A stretch of 6,126 nt of DNA from the NCBI GenBank assembly GCA_028688175.1, contig JAQTYS010000161.1:1-6126 (forward strand), read 5' to 3'. The number at the start of each line of letters is the position of its first letter. Positions within the stretch are counted from its first letter, which is position 1. This stretch comes from Methanothrix sp. (GTDB lineage: Archaea > Halobacteriota > Methanosarcinia > Methanotrichales > Methanotrichaceae). A program made the position numbers and the translations under genes. Below the pieces are notes generated by a model. It saw only the letters and a program-made list of their open reading frames with translations. It was not told the origin of the DNA and did no database searches. Of the stretch, positions 5,702 to 6,126 are shown in pieces.

Positions 5702-6126
5702 ATGAAAAGAATCTTGATATGCGTTCTTCTATTATTTCTATGGATTCGTGTGGACTGTGTAAGCGCAGACACAATCTCTGCCCAGATTGATTCGTTTGAT
5801 TTTCCATCTGGTGACTGGTATCGCGGGTCTAATCAGGGTGGTGCCAATGTCTGGATAAAGAATACAGGTGATGTAGGTCATCTCTTTTGGGTCTCCTACG
5901 AGGTGATGGATAGAAGAGGCCAGTGGTATAGTGCGCCTCCAGAGCCGGTATATGCTGAGCCGGGAGACAGCACCTATTTCGTCAACCCAATCTGGCATAT
6001 TCCTGATGATGCAGAGCTGGGCAGCTATCAGGCAGATTTTTACTTGTATAGTTATTATGATAGCAACACCGGGGAGTTTTCTGAACAGCTGGATCAGGTT
6101 GACCTGGCTGGTGCATTTAGCGTTGT
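5702..6126 (+). CDS. Secreted or surface beta-sandwich protein, 3' end cut by window
   Basis: The frame is open from ATG 5702 to the window edge (141 codons). GGTGG 8 nt upstream supports the start; an in-frame GTG at 5690 overlaps that site and is disfavoured. The N terminus is a Sec signal peptide: MKR, a hydrophobic core (ILICVLLLFLWI, 4-15), and a likely cleavage after VSA (20-22). The mature part is acidic and rich in aromatics (Trp, Tyr, Phe). It alternates strand-like segments with turns: NVWIKNTGDVG, FWVSYEVMDRRGQWYS, EPGDSTYFVNPIWHIPDDAELGSY. The pattern of a glycine-capped strand, an E-P-G-D-S turn and an IP-DDAELGSY segment resembles the Ig-like or CARDB-like sandwiches common in archaeal extracellular proteins. 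No enzyme motif or Cys is seen in the mature portion. I do not recognise a named family. It follows nifB by 158 nt with its own promoter, so no link to nitrogen fixation is implied. Confidence 0.75.
   Translation, partial: MKRILICVLLLFLWIRVDCVSADTISAQIDSFDFPSGDWYRGSNQGGANVWIKNTGDVGHLFWVSYEVMDRRGQWYSAPPEPVYAEPGDSTYFVNPIWHIPDDAELGSYQADFYLYSYYDSNTGEFSEQLDQVDLAGAFSV

Overview
The window reads as chromosome of a methanogenic euryarchaeon, most likely of the Methanothrix (Methanosaeta)/Methanosarcinales type. The evidence is gene content: an archaeal SRP19, a short NifB with no NifX domain, an archaeal-type HflX, a UPF0280 protein, a radical SAM/SPASM protein that resembles a methanogen peptide-modifying family, AT-rich archaeal-style promoters and an oligo-T end after nifB. 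The genus is an inference from recognised sequence character, not from a search.

Layout. From about 4567 down to position 1, six genes run on the minus strand in one tightly packed train: SRP19, a PHP-domain metallo-phosphoesterase, a small uncharacterised archaeal protein, HflX, the UPF0280 (ApbE-like) protein and a radical SAM/SPASM enzyme that runs off the left edge. The first five are separated by 13 nt or less, or overlap (1 nt between SRP19 and PHP, TGATG coupling into hflX, 6 nt from hflX to UPF0280), so they are probably one transcript. A 65-nt gap with a TATA-like box and a small hairpin precedes the radical SAM gene, which may be partly independent. Diverging from SRP19 across a short shared intergenic region is nifB on the plus strand (4635-5543). 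An oligo-T terminator and a 158-nt AT-rich spacer follow, and then the 5' part of a secreted protein gene that runs off the right edge.

Functions. The minus-strand train mixes protein targeting and ribosome-linked functions (SRP19, HflX) with metabolic or unknown proteins (PHP phosphatase, small unknown, ApbE-like). NifB makes the iron-sulfur-carbide precursor of the nitrogenase cofactor. No nitrogenase structural gene is in view.

The strongest lead for an undescribed system is the radical SAM/SPASM enzyme at 1-1177. It has all the signatures of a peptide-modifying or sulfatase-maturase-like enzyme. No sulfatase and no candidate precursor peptide lies in the window, so its substrate should be sought just beyond the left edge.
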